From NCBI RefSeq assembly GCF_014851395.1, contig NW_024040707.1, positions 21,411,943 through 21,475,942 on the forward strand: a DNA stretch of 64,000 nucleotides, in the 5' to 3' direction. This document shows, piece after piece, positions 1 through 12,374 of the stretch. Position 1 is the first letter of the stretch. The number at the start of each line of letters is the position of its first letter. Under the pieces are notes generated by a model. The model was not told the DNA's origin. It searched no databases and was given only the letters and a program-made list of their open reading frames with translations. Origin of the DNA: Micropterus salmoides. Lineage: Eukaryota > Chordata > Actinopteri > Centrarchiformes > Centrarchidae. The position numbers and the translations under genes are program-made.

Positions 1-3000
1 GAGCAGCCAAAGAAGACTGTGAAGCCAGTGGCAGCAGGCAGGAGGCCCCAGAGAGCAGCAGCTGCCTCAACCAAGAGCTACAGGGAGCCAGACACCGATG
101 ACAGCCAGTCAGAATCAGAGACGCCTCTTGTTCCCAAGGCAAAGACGTCCCTGTGTCTTATGTCACCTTTTAAAAATACAAACATTTTTTATCCTCTTTT
201 GAAACACAAATAACATAGTTACTGTTCTTAATTTGTATGAACACGCCTATGAGACTAGGTGTGTTCTGATGTGGACATCCTAACTCCAAATCACACAAAG
301 AATAATGAGACCATATCAAGATGTTACATACATTGTTGCGCTGCTGCAGTGCAGTGAGTACTGTACAAACATGGCCCCAGACACTCTTATTAAATCTTGG
401 AACACCTTGTTTTCACAGAAAGTACTATTCCTCCCCACACACATACATACATAAACTTGAGAAACAATCATTTTTGAATTACATTTTCTCCTGAATAAGT
501 GAATGGTAGTTGTTACTTGTTCAAAAGACAAATGCCTGGAAATACTTGGTGTTGAGCACAGATTTTAATCAAGCTTGACACATAAGAATGTAGTTGGGTG
601 GGATTCTCTCCATGCCATCGGGAGCACACTTTCTACTGCTATGTAATATTAAAAAGAGCAATTAATTATAGTGCTGTTGTTGCAAATGGACTAAAATCAT
701 ACTGTTCTTCTATTAATAATAGCACTCCTCCACTAATCATCTGGAGAATGCTGAGAAATCTCACGAGGCTGCTCGAGTTATAAATAAAAAGACTGCCAGC
801 AAACAACCAACCAAAAGTGATGTGAAGCTAGAGAGCAGCAATCATAGCAGCCAGTCGGAGTCAGAGGAGCCACCCACGTCCAAGGTAGAGGTCAGTGAGT
901 TTGTATTTCATGTTATCCTGATGAAGTAACCATTGATTGTGCTTGCCATAAAGCATCTGTACGTCTGAATATATCAGAAAACATATCCGCATCACCACAT
1001 GCTCATACTGTGAGCTACAACTACAGAGCTCCCAGCGAATGCAGTTTTTCTTCGGTCAACATATCGTTTTTTAGAACATACAGTCCCCTCCAAAAGTATT
1101 GGAACGGTAAGGCAAATTCCTTTTGTTTTTGTTGTCCACTGAAGACATTTGGGTTTAACATCAAAAGATGAGTATAAGACGAGTTCAGAATTTCAGCTTT
1201 TATTTCCTGGTATTCACATCTAGATGTGTTAAACAACTTAGGACATACCACCGTTTGTCTTAAACCACAGCATTCTTAGGTGAGCAAAAGTAATGGAATA
1301 AATAATCTTTAAGTAAAGAACATTTAATATTTGGTGGCATAACCCTTGCTTGCAATAACTGCCTCAAGCCTGCAACATCACCAAACTGCTATTCCAGGCT
1401 TTTACCACAGCTTCTTTCAGTTTTTGTTGGTTTCGGGGTGTTTCTCCCTTAAGGAGGTGAAATGCATGCTCTACTGGGTTAAGGTCAGCTGATTGACTTG
1501 GCCAGTCTAAAACCTTGCACGCTTTACCCCCTGATGACGTCCTTTGTTTTGTTGGCAGTGTGCTTTGGGTCATTGTCCTGCTGGCCTCTATTTTTCTGCT
1601 CTCTGAGCCTTCTTCGAACAGTGGATTGTGATACCTTCACCCCTGCACTGTGGAGGTCGTTGGTTATGTTACTTACTGATGTTTTGGGATTTTTCTTCAC
1701 ATCTCTCACGATATTTCTGTCATCAACTACTGTTGTTTTCCTTGGCCGACCTGTTCGACGTCTGTTGCTCAGTACACCAGTAGTTTCTTTCTTTTTCAGG
1801 ACATTCCAAATTTTTGTGCTTGCTATGCCCAATGTTTGTCCAATGGCTCCTTTCCTTCTTCTCTCAGCTTAACAATGGCTTGCTTTTCTCCCATAGACAG
1901 CTCTCTGGTCTTCATTTTTGTTTATCCTCTTTAACAGGAAATGCAGTCTTTATAGGTTTGAACCAAGGATGAAAATTTAGACTGGTCTTTCAGAGCTAAT
2001 TAATGTTTGGACAATCAACCTGCGACCCTGTACGCAGGATAAGTGGTTGAAGATGGATGGACAATCTACCTAAAAGGCAACACCTGAGCAACAAGAAACA
2101 TCTGTCAGTCACATGTTCCAATAGTTTTGCTCACCTGAAAAATGGGTGGGTTCAAACAAAGGGTGTTATGTCCTGAGTTGTTTAACACATCTAGATGTGA
2201 ATACCAGGAAATGAAAGCTCAAATATCAACAACAACAAAGGAATTTGGAAGTCGGGTACAGTGCCCAAGGAGTGGCAGACTGGGGTGGTGGTTCCCCTGT
2301 TCAAAAAGGGGGACCAGAGAGTGTGTGCCAATTACAGGGGTATCACACTTCTGCCTCCCCGATAAAGTCTATTCCAGGGTGCTGGAACGGAGGGTTCGGC
2401 TGATTGTCAAACCTCAGATTGAAGAGGAACAATGCGGTTTTCGTCCCGGTCGTGGAACAACTGACCAGCTCTTTACTCTCACAAGGATCCTGGAGTGGGC
2501 TTGGGAGTATGCCCATCCAGTCTACATGTGTTTTGTAGATCTGGAGGTGTATGACCGGGTCCCCCGGGAGATACTGTGGGAGGTGCTGCGGGAGTATGGG
2601 GTGAGGGGGGCCCATCTCAGGGCTATCCAATCCCTGTACATCCAAAGCGAGAGCTGTGTCCGAGTACTCGGCAGTAAGTCGGACTCTTTCCAGGTGAGGG
2701 TTGGCCTTCGCCAGGGCTGCGCTTTGTCACCTATCCTGTTTGTGATATTCATGGGCAGGACATTGAGGTGTAGTCGTGGCGAGGAGGGGCTGCGGTTCGG
2801 GGGGCTTGGGATCTCGTCACTGCTTTTTGCGGATGATGTGGTCCTGATGGCATCATCGGTCCGTGACCTTCAGCTCTCACTGGATCGGTTCGCAGCCAAG
2901 TGCGAAGCGGTTGGGATGAGGATTAGCACCTCTAAATCTGTGGCCATGGTTCTCAGCAGGAAACCGGTGGAGTGCCAACTCCAGGTAGGGAATGAGTCCT

Positions 3001-6000
3001 TACCCCAAGTGAAGGAGTTCAAGTACCTCGGGGTCTTGTTCCCGAGTGACTGGAGACTGGAGCAGGAGATTGGCCGGAGAATCGGAGCAGCGGGGGCGGT
3101 AATGCACTCGCTTTACCGCACCGTTGTGGCGAAAAGAGAGCTGAGCCGTAAGGCAAAGCTCTCGATCTACCGGTCGATGTTCGCTCCTACCCTCACCTAT
3201 GGTCATGAAGGCTGGGTCATGACCGAAAGAACGAGATCGTGGGTACAAGCGGCCGAAATGGGTTTCCTCAGGCGGGTGGCTGGTGTCTCCCTTAGAGATA
3301 GGGTGAGAAGCCCGGCCATCCGCGAGGAGCTCAGAGTAGAGCTGCTGCTCCTTTGCGTTGAAAGGAGCCAGTTGAGGTGGTTTGGGCATCTGGTAAGGAT
3401 GCCTCCTGGACGCCTCCCTAGGGAGGTGTTCCAGGCACGTCCAGCTGGGAGGAGGCCTCGGGGAAGACCCAGGACTAGGTGGAGAGATTATATCTCCACA
3501 CTGGCCTGGGAACGCCTCGGGATCCCCCAGTCAGAGCTGGTTAACGTGGCTCGGGAAAGAGAAGTTTGGGGTTCCCTGCTGGAGCTGCTCCCCCCGCGAC
3601 CCGATCCCGGATAAGCGGATGAAGATGGATGGATGGATGGATGGACAAAGGAATTTGCCTTATCGTTCCAATAATTTTGGAGGGGACTGTATGTTTTTGA
3701 AACAAACTCACACTGGCAGAAAAACAACAAGGGGCGGAAATCAAATTGTCTTTTGGCAGACAATAACCAAAATAAAATTCAGCCATAGGTAACTTTTCTC
3801 TGCTATACACGTTATCTTACACCTGAAATTCCGAACCAAGGTCTGAACTAAGGTTTGTGTTTTTGTTAACTTTTGTTATATTAACATTTGATCCGGCTAG
3901 TTTTGGTTTCACATTGCAGTGTATGTTGTTTATGTGTACTTACCCAGGTTAAATTTTTTGCTTGTGTTTTCCAAGGAAAGGCGTAAAAACATATTCCATT
4001 ATGCGGTTTCCTCCCCAAACGATTGTGTGACCTACTATGGCAGTTCTTGATTTTTAAAATCACAACAGAAAATCGAAACACAGCCACCAACTTCCCAACA
4101 GAAAGGCAGCAGTATCAAATGGGATCCTCAAACTTTGGCAGCATAAATAAAATGTTACCGATAATTCAACACGGCACAACCTCAACTTCACAGCCCCTAT
4201 AGCCTGCCAGAATCCAAAAATGTTTTCACACTAGAAAGGAACCAAACCAACCACTTTAAACAATGGTTTAATTTGATCCAGAAGTACAATATACAAAACG
4301 TATGGTAGGTTGCTGATTATGTTGTTTGCAGTGTGGATGTACAATATATAATTTTTGAATGTGGTCACAGTGGAAATCATTTCAACATCATAGTGGTATT
4401 AATCGTCGACTGTTGCAACGATATTCCATTCACTTTTGGTTTGTCTGCCAACAGGAATGTTTTGTTGGCCAGCAGGGGAAAAATGAGAAGACCCGTTCAG
4501 GGGTTCCAGAGGTAAAGAAGAGAAAAAACACCTCCTCTGAGCAATCCACAGATGCATACAAGAGACTGGACAGAAACAACCAGTCAGATCTGAAAAAGCC
4601 ATCTGGTCTCAAGGTGGGAGCCCAGCCCTCTATTTAGGTCACTCTAGCTTACCTTTCTAAAAGTATTAGCCTATGTGAATTGAGCACATCTGATAATTGG
4701 TTTATTGTGATGATTGACTTGTAATGACCAAGATGATTTGTGCTAGCTGGTCAAAATGTTATGGCAATTACAAATGGCTTGTTTGTTTACAAATAGTGTT
4801 CCCAAAAACATCCTTAAAGCCATTTCAGTAAAAAATGGATACATACTGTATCTACATCCAGCATACTCATTTAACTTTAAAAGGTGAAAAAATATCAAGA
4901 TGTTACTTTTTAGCTATATTAAGCTCTTTATATTATTGTTTTTCAGCGGCAGAGGCCTGAGAAAGTTGTTCCAGAAACGTCGAGGTTAAATAAGAAAAAT
5001 GACGTCCCTGCTCAAGAACACACGGCTACATTGAAGGATTCCTGGGCCGCCCGCCAGACCTCGTTTTGTCCATCCCCTCCTTCCATTGAGAGGATGAGAT
5101 GTAAGACTGTGGAAACCCACTTAGCAACACCAAAGTTAGATAAGAGTCATTTGACTATTTTGACATCAGCTAATGTCTATTACATGTTTCATGGTGGTTC
5201 AAATGGCTTATTAATTCCAGCACAGTGGCCACATATATTACTCGATAGCCCTTCTGACACTTTGGTTCCTAAACTCTCCCATTATTGGGAACATTGCTTT
5301 TGTGTGAATTCTGCTTAAGTATAGTATAAAATTATATAGCAAGATAATGTTTGGTTTTCACTTTGTGTGTCGACCCTGCACATTTACCTAAGTATCTCAA
5401 GAGTGAATGAAGGCGCCAGCCTTTGGAGATTATTCAGGCTGATGTAGGGACTGACTTCATCTCAGTCCTCAGGGCTGCTTAAGTAGAGTCCAGTTTAAAT
5501 AAAAATCACTTTTATTTCCAAGGCCAGAAAGAGGATTTGATTTTTTCCAACCTGGAATGGATACATGTAAAAAAGAATCTTCTTCACCTAAAACCCAAAT
5601 GACTTTATATTTATATTAACCCATGTAAAAGTACAAAACATTGTGTGTATTCATCTACATTTGCACTAGATGTATTTTCACTCTCACCACTGTTATGCAA
5701 AAAGTTTTGAAACTCTTACATAAATGACCCAGTTGTTCTCTGGCCTCTTTACTGTAAATTGATATGTAGAAAAGCATGTATATATAGTGACCTTCTACTC
5801 TCTGTCCAACATCTGAGGCCAGCTGTTTGAACATCTGTGCTTATTTTGGATCCTCACAGCTGCTGAGAGGTCAGCCCCAACCTCTGGGTTGACCTGCTCC
5901 CCTCTGCTCACCCCGCGGGGATCTCCACTCCCTCCTTCCCCTGACCCTCTCTGCCAGGACACCCCCTCGCCAATCCTGCTGCTCCCCAAACCTCGCTCTA

Positions 6001-9000
6001 CGGTCAGCAGTACAGGAAACTTCAAGACTCCCTCTTTCTACAGAGCAGAAAAGAAGTGCAGCTCATCCAAGACTCTGTCCATCCGGTCTGTTCCCTCTCT
6101 CCCTTCACTGACCCCTATAGGTCAAACCCCTGCACTCGGGGCTCCCACTGGACCTAGTGCAGCAGAGGTAAAGCAGCATCTCTCAGACACCTTATGTAGA
6201 TCTCAAGGCCGAGATTTAATGTAGCATAATGCCACATACTCCCTTTCACCCTGATGATATATCTGGGCAGCTTAGTCAATAATATCTTATCATTATGTTA
6301 ATTGCAACTGGACATTATCTTAAAGATATCTAACAACTCATCTCAGTCTCCATCAGTTCACTGGGGCAACATCACAGAAACTTTTCCTCTTAACTTAAGT
6401 TTGAAATTTAAAAATTCTATCTTCCTATTACGTAAGCAATTCCTAAACTCATGGCTGTGTCCTATCCATAGATTGTATCCTATAGCAGATCATTTATCTT
6501 ATCTTAAGAAATCCAAACTAGCACTTGTCTTGTCATGTCTGCATCTGTGTTTAGAAGGTACTGCCTGTATCCTTGAAAATCATTGTGTCACTTTTCCTGG
6601 CTTCGTTGTAATTGCCATACAGACCTAACAACAGCAGTAACAGCTATGGGACAGGGTCTATGTTATCCTAACTTAGGATTCCTAACTTAGGAAATTCTTC
6701 AGTTAGGATGGTTCTGTAATAGCTAAAATCTTATACTAAAATAAAATAGTTTTTTTTAGATAGATTCTTTCCTAAATGCAGTTAGGAAACATGTTTCTGT
6801 AATACCAAAAATCCTAAATGTCAACTAAGATAAGATAGGATTTTAGACTTAGGAAGGTTATGTAATGAAGCCCCCTGGTATTTAACATCTTTGAGTGATT
6901 CACAAACCTTTACACCCCATGGCAGTCATTGACGTCACTGCATTCATGTGAGAATCTCGAGTAAAATGAATGGAGGTGTGAATTATTAGATAACTGAATG
7001 CCTTCATAAACGGTAACCTAGAATTTTAAGGAAGTAAGTCTGTGACCTAAGCATTGCTGGTTGAAATTCCCAGACCAGCTGAGAAAATGCGGGTAGAGAA
7101 AGTGAAATAGTAACAGTCCGTCATCAACCATTTTTTAGGCTTGAGGTTCTCTCTTTAGGCAGTTTGGTTATATTGAATCTCCATGTAACCACGAGTCTGA
7201 AGTGGCCAGTTGAGAAATTCAACTTTCCTTGATAAATACATCATGTAATTATGTAGAACATGTTGGAATTGCACGTGATGATCTGAATAATTAAGTAGCA
7301 TGATTTAAATGACTTATTTAACTCCAGGCACAGCAGATAATAGCTGTGCAGCATTTCATCTGTGCCTCTTAATGCATTGTTGAAAATGTCTTTCCGCTGT
7401 CACTACTCCATGACAGGCATGGCGATTATATAACCACAAAATGAGTTGCCATATTTCTTCTCGTCCATCGTTTTCCCACCACTCTCTGTCCGTCTCCACT
7501 CTTTCGTGTGTTCCCAGATAAGTCCAGTCCAGCATGGCCTACCTTCCCCATCTCAATCTCCTTTGTCTCCGTCCACTGTCCCTCTGTTGACATCCACACT
7601 CCTTGAGCTACACAAGCCGTCCATGCCCTCTGCTCCTCAGTCACCATTCCCTGAAGACACCGCCGACCACGGCCACAATTATGGCTTTAGTAAAGTGTCT
7701 TCAGTATCACTGAGCCAGTCTACTAAGTCATCAGTACTCACTACTAGAGTTGAGGACAGCCCCACTGCTGCCATGGCCGTCTTTCATAAAAAAGAGGTAC
7801 GGCTTTTCTTCACTTTAGATTTTGTGATTGATTGACTAATTGACTTGATTGACACTAGTGAAAAAAACTCTAGTGAGTTACTGAGTCGTTGGCTGTAGCC
7901 ATAAAACAAACGACTGATGCATTACTGTCCGTCCTGACAGAAAACACCACCTTCAGACCAAGGCCTAAAGCCTGCAGAGCTTCATATGTCAGGTAAAAGA
8001 CCTTTTGGGTTCTTCGTGCTATTTGGATTCCCCAGTTGCTACAGTCTTACCCCACAGCTAGGTCTCCCCTACACCTAAACAACTTTGCAATTCAAATCAA
8101 TATTAAAATGGGGATCCACTGTAGAGGAAACCCCTGCTGGATACTGGGTAATGTGTGGTTCTTGTTACAGGACCCAGTCGCAAGCGACAAAACTTCTCGT
8201 CCAGTAATTCCGAGGAAGATGAGAAGGAAGAGAGGAAGAAAAGCAAACTTAGAGAGCAGCGTTCTCCTCGGATGAAACCGAGGAAGTTGTTCAAGTCCTG
8301 TATGACATGTCCTGGTGGAGTAACATCTATTGAGACATCAGCGCCTAGTATTATGAATGTCACCACATTAGTTTTTTAACAACATGAGGAATGTGTGCCA
8401 TCATTTCATAAACCAACAACATGTTTTTGTTGGTTTAAATGTTTTGTGTGATACTCTACAGTTAAGGTCAGCTGGCCCTATCTTAATAAGTAACTTCTCA
8501 ACCCATCATTTATGTCCTATATGCCAGTGGTTGTCAAAGTGGGTGTCCTTGAGGAGGTTCAAGGGGGTCCCCAGCAAAAAGGGAATACTATATTTTTGTT
8601 AATTCTATCCATAAGTGGCACAGTGACAGGATGTGTGACTATTTTATTTTTAAAATAAAAGATAATGAAATGTGATAATGGATAAAAGCATAGCCAGTAT
8701 GTGAAGATGTTTGCCTTCTTGTTTAGTTTTGGAAGAAATCCCTATTTTCAACCTGTACCATTTAAACGTTTTTTGAATTCTGAGTTTGTTCCCCCTAACG
8801 GACCAGTGGATCTGTCTGTTACTCCCCAGTCACTGAGGTGTCTGCTGAGGGAGAGGTGAGCCGGGTGATATCTTCTTCCCACGCGGTGAGCTCCAGTCAT
8901 TGGGAGGCTGAAGTGGGGGATGGAGACGTCGACATGGACGAGGATTTGGAGTTGCCAAAAATTGCTGTAAACCCGAGAGACCTGTGCCAGCAATTCAGCT

Positions 9001-12000
9001 CTGAGCTAAAGAAGAAGTTCCAGGTTGGACGCACACACAACAACACACATTAAAATAGTTCCACAGTAATAATATTATGTAGTTACCTACCTACCTAGTT
9101 CCCCTTCTTCTGAAGCAATTTCAAAGGGCACTTTACGTTTGCTGTGTATTTGTGAATGCAGTGACTATGTTTTTACACTTAATATATTCTCACATGTCTT
9201 GAGCACTTCATATCTCTTGTCAACTCTGTTTTCATAATCCTGAGCCACTGAAATGTTGTTAAAAGATGGCTTTACTGAACCACTATCTATTTAATGTGTC
9301 TGTGTTCAGAATCGTTACAAGATGATGGAGGTTTACAACAAGCAGTCTTTGAAGACCGTCCAGCAACATGTCACCTCCCTCAACATGCAAGTTTCCAAAT
9401 ACAGGTCAGTTAGTATGTAGTGAATGTTGTAAAGAAAACACAAGCTAGCTTTGCCATTCCATATTGGCTAATAGATTACAAAATTAATGTGCAAATTTGT
9501 CATTTTGTTTACGATTAAGATACAGAATAGCACAATTTGATGGCCGCTTACCCACCAATATAGTTACTAGAGAAAACCACTGCACAGTCAGCAGCCTGTG
9601 TTAATTTCCCAAAGCGATTCTAAGTTGATGTACATAAGTACTTGTATGTTTTATGGGATCCAGCTGCACATTGTTCTGTATTTCTGAAAACGCACTCTTA
9701 GCCTTTCAGTTTAGCTTTCTACTTCACTGGTTAATTCTCTTTTCTCTGTACAGGACTCAGAGGCTTGAACAGGTTCAGGAGGTCCTCTTGGAAGAAATCC
9801 ACAAGTTGGAGCAGGATGACTCTGTGCTGAAAAACATGGAGAAAGACCTGACTGTATGTCACTTTCTGTCTCTGTCACACACACACTATCGCTGTATAAC
9901 ATTTTGGGGGAGAATGTGGAAAGTGATATCATTAAAAACACCATACAATATTCTATTATGAGACTGGCTCTAAATATGATGTGTTCTTCATGTTTGTTTG
10001 ACCAGTGTCTGATCAGCGTTTGGTCTCTGTTCCCTCACAGTTGTACTGGAAAAAGCAGACCATGGCATTCCGTTCTTACCAGGAGCTGGAAACCAGGAGG
10101 TGAAATATATGCGTGCGCGCGCTGAAAGAACCATGTTGTTAGTTTGTTGCTGTTTGCCACACTCTCAATGTAGTGCAGTGCCCACAAGCCTAAACCAGAT
10201 ACTCTGTAAAATGTTGAATAACACTTGTTTTGTTTTTTTCTTTCTGTGAAACATGGGATTAAAAAGCTTGACTGGAAAATCATTTTTTCCCCTCAGGCTT
10301 CATCATAAGCTAGATACGCACCCTACAGCACAAGCTATTTTTGAAAGGGATGTGGCCAGTGCTTCTTCATATGACTTTGCTGAATTCATTGATGTTTATT
10401 TAGCAAACATTCCCCTATCATTACCCAGCCTCATCTCTCTCCAGTTGACCCCATCGTTTCATCTATCCGTACTGAGTGTCTCAGTTCCTTCAGCTGTAAA
10501 ACACTGTATATATTATAGGGATGCACCAAATGTTCGGCCACCGAAATTAATCAGCCGAAAATAGCGAAAAAAGCACTTTTGGTGTTTCTGCCTAAAAAGT
10601 CAAAAGACCAAAGAAATTTTTAACGAACAATTACGCTGACATGTCGGCAGTGTGGAAGCATTTTAAAGTGTCTGAGAAAGACACATAAATTGCCGTTTGC
10701 AGTCACTGTTCTATTGAATTGTCTCCTAGTACATTCACTCCATCTGTGGCTGAATTCTGATCTGACCCGCTTTGAGTGTTTCTGTCACTCATTTGTGAGA
10801 AGGCGATTAAGCTAGACGCACCTACATTTGGAGTGCACACGTATTTAAGCCTTTATGGTAAATCCACTGAAACGGACCAGAGCGAGCTGACAGGCAGGTT
10901 AGTGACTTTATCCTGTCATTTTCTCTCTTTACAAAGAAAAGTGTTACAGTATGAGAGTCCTACCTGAAGAGAGGGTATTAACCACACACAACATTATTTA
11001 TCAAATTGGGTTGGAGGGTACACGTGAAAACGTCCAGTTTTCAAAATAAGGTGTCTATACAGTATGGAAATAAGATTAACTGGATTATATTCACAGAAAG
11101 TATAAAACATTACATGTGTCCATTAAAAGTAATCATCATTTCAGTACATCCCTATATATTATGGTACCACAACTGCAATACACAGATTTTATGTGAGATG
11201 ATGACATCGAGTGACTGTCAGTGGTTTTCAGTTCCTTTTCATCTTGCTGGGTAGTTCAATTTTGAGTGATTCTGCTGTCACATAAATGCACAAAACTTTA
11301 CTTTTCAAATGAGATCTGTGCTTCCCCACATTCATAGATTTGTGGGTTTTCTGCTTTATCTGTTAGAATTCTTTTTTGATTCTGAATCACTTACATCTTA
11401 TGAAGGGGTCAGTGGTGGACTTTATATTAAGCTACATCTAAAAACCATTTTGACTTGACACTTATTAAGAAATACTGCATTTGATGTTTATCAGTGTTCC
11501 CCATGTTACCCTCAAACCTGCAGTATATTTACTGCTTTCCTTTACCTTTAGTTTGTGTGTTCTCCCACCTTCTTCAGCTGTCCCTCATTTGGTTGTGTAA
11601 CTGTCTGTCTCCTTCCCTCCAGAAATGAGACCCTGAAGAAAGCCCTCCAGACTAACGCGTGTCAGAGCTTGGAGTACGAGGAGAGAATCTTCACATCCCA
11701 GGTCTGAACCTCCGGCCTAAATTTTACAGCTGACATTTAAAATGTGCTTCATTGGGTTGCTCAAGTGTTAGACTTCTAATAAGCTGTGTAAATCAAGAGC
11801 TCAGGTAGCTTTCAATGAGGAGTATTTATTTACAGTTCATCAACCTATTTTTTTTTGTCTTTTTTTTTTTTTTAAATAGAATGCGTCACCTCTGTCTGTC
11901 CAATCATTTTTTGCTGAGTAGCCTTTATAGTGTTTAGCTTATCTCATTGTCACATCATGTGTCAGCTCGTCCCCTGCTTGTCCTGACTGTGTCATATTCT

Positions 12001-12374
12001 ATGTTGCTGCTCTTTAAACTGTGCTGCTCCGCCTGCTGTTTTCAGATGTGCCTGATAAGAAAAGACATGAAGTCAGTTCAGGACAGACTCCTCAGTCAGA
12101 TGGTGAGTAGACATAACATAGCTCAAACCTTCAGCGTGGATTAGAACAGAACAGTCAGGCTGGTTTTATTTTGTGTCCTTCACTCTGTCGGCTGAACAAT
12201 GCTCCTTTTAAAGGCCGTACATAGCGTACAGTGCTTACGACTCCTACGATATTGTGTAAGATTTGAAATGAAGTGTCTCTCCTGAATGTTTCTTTGTGCT
12301 TGTGTACCTTTTTGTAGCAAGAGGGGGAGCTCGAGAGTGTGAAGAGAGGTCTGCATGCTTTGTTTTTCCCCTGA
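1..12374 (+). CDS. sycp2: Synaptonemal complex protein 2, 3' part (15 exons, partial)
   Basis: SYCP2 is a meiotic chromosome-axis protein that forms the lateral element of the synaptonemal complex with SYCP3. Exons read from splice sites and phase: 1-138, 747-884, 4455-4613, 4947-5100, 5860-6167, 7518-7796, 7941-7992, 8171-8299, 8830-9023, 9310-9404, 9754-9853, 10041-10099, 11623-11701, 12046-12102, 12318-12374 (stop TGA 12372-12374). They join in frame to 665 codons plus stop; the gene begins upstream of the window. The first exons encode Lys/Ser-rich low-complexity sequence, followed by the SPPSIERM motif, a Ser/Pro-rich exon (5860) and a basic MKPRKLFKS stretch. From about 8900 on, heptad-rich helix (QQFSSELKKKFQ, LEQVQEVLLEEIHKLEQ) forms the C-terminal coiled coil that in mammals contacts SYCP3. 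The tail ends RRGLH-like (KRGLHALFFP). Identification rests on this exon series and on PHACTR3 as neighbour, as in human. Exon 1 appears to use a GC donor. Exon 3 could start at 4476 instead. Confidence 0.85.
1364..1832 (-). pseudogene. Tc1-like transposase relic
   Basis: Two minus-strand reading blocks match the Tc1 transposase plan. Block 1 (1524-1832) has the paired-type helix-turn-helix region (GVLSNRRRTGRPRKTT, SNITNDLHSAGVKVSQSTVR) and then runs directly into QQDNDPKHTAN, which contains the second catalytic Asp. Block 2 (1364-1573, shifted frame) contains WPSQSADLNPVEHAF, the region of the last acidic residue of the DDE triad. The middle of the protein, including the first catalytic Asp, is missing, and the two blocks are out of frame. 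The protein is about 155 residues compared with roughly 340 in intact relatives, so it is inactive. Confidence 0.85.
2021..2058 (+). repeat. 38-bp retrotransposon 3'-tail insertion
   Basis: A fragment reading tgcgaccctgtacgcaggat and ending in a GGATGG-type tail is bounded by ggacaatcaacc (2009-2020) and ggacaatctacc (2059-2070), a 12-bp duplication with one mismatch. It looks like an extremely 5'-truncated Rex/LINE-type insertion. The same tail occurs inverted at 52325-52400. Confidence 0.65.
2248..3644 (+). mobile_element. 5'-truncated non-LTR retrotransposon (Rex1/Babar-like LINE) with RT domain
   Basis: The sequence encodes the reverse transcriptase C-terminal half: EEQCGFRPGRGTTDQLF, the YDRVPRE region, GLRQGCALSPILF and the catalytic FADD box in SSLLFADDVVLM (about 2817-2850). 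It continues through the thumb/connection region to RWFGHLVRM and a terminal PPRPDPG, with a stop at 3612-3614. The 3' tail is a short GGAT repeat. A perfect 13-bp target duplication (acaaaggaatttg) flanks it at 2235-2247 and 3645-3657, inside the Tc1 right arm. The open frame from 2142 is chimeric: its first ~35 codons are Tc1 inverted repeat. The LINE sequence before about 2350 is in a different frame from the rest, so a frameshift is present, and the usual Lys-Ala before YDR is replaced by Val. The family name is by resemblance only. Confidence 0.85.
6650..6875. repeat. Interspersed repeat rich in CCTAA/TTAGG
   Basis: Within the sycp2 intron there are repeated blocks of cctaacttaggattcctaac type in both orientations and three recurrences of a (g)ttctgtaat/ttatgtaat motif (about 6712, 6793, 6860). 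This resembles a decayed MITE, but I could not define clean ends or a target duplication. It may extend left to about 6240. Confidence 0.35.
10517..11154 (+). mobile_element. Internally deleted hAT-type element
   Basis: The left end AGGGATGCAC pairs with the right end GTACATCCCT, and both sides carry the 8-bp direct repeat tatattat (10509-10516 and 11155-11162), the hAT signature length. Near 10640 a plus-strand frame reads SAVWKHFKVSEKDT, a stop, then IAVCSHC, which resembles the N-terminal BED zinc finger of hAT transposases. The rest of the transposase is gone. It sits in the sycp2 intron between exons 10041-10099 and 11623-11701. Confidence 0.72.

Larger units (their letters stand above)
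1081..3689 (-). mobile_element. Tc1/mariner-type transposon with nested retrotransposon insertions
   Basis: Both ends carry the same long inverted repeat: the left end begins CAGTCCCCTCCAAAAGTATT and the right end reads its near-complement ending GGAGGGGACTG. Each is flanked by TA (1079-1080 and 3690-3691), the Tc1 target duplication. The inverted repeat extends about 170 bp inward, and its inner part (ATCTAGATGTGTTAAACAAC) recurs inverted at about 2165-2215. A broken transposase lies on the minus strand. The right arm is interrupted by a LINE (2248-3644), and a 38-bp retro-insertion sits at 2021-2058. The element lies in the sycp2 intron between exons 747-884 and 4455-4613. It cannot move by itself. 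Confidence 0.88.

Noticed and set aside
1498..1872. 124-codon plus-strand open frame
   Set aside because: Antisense shadow of the Tc1 transposase relic; its sequence is hydrophobic nonsense without family similarity.
2343..3389. Several minus-strand open frames of 76-129 codons
   Set aside because: They lie opposite the reverse transcriptase and reflect its GC-rich codons.
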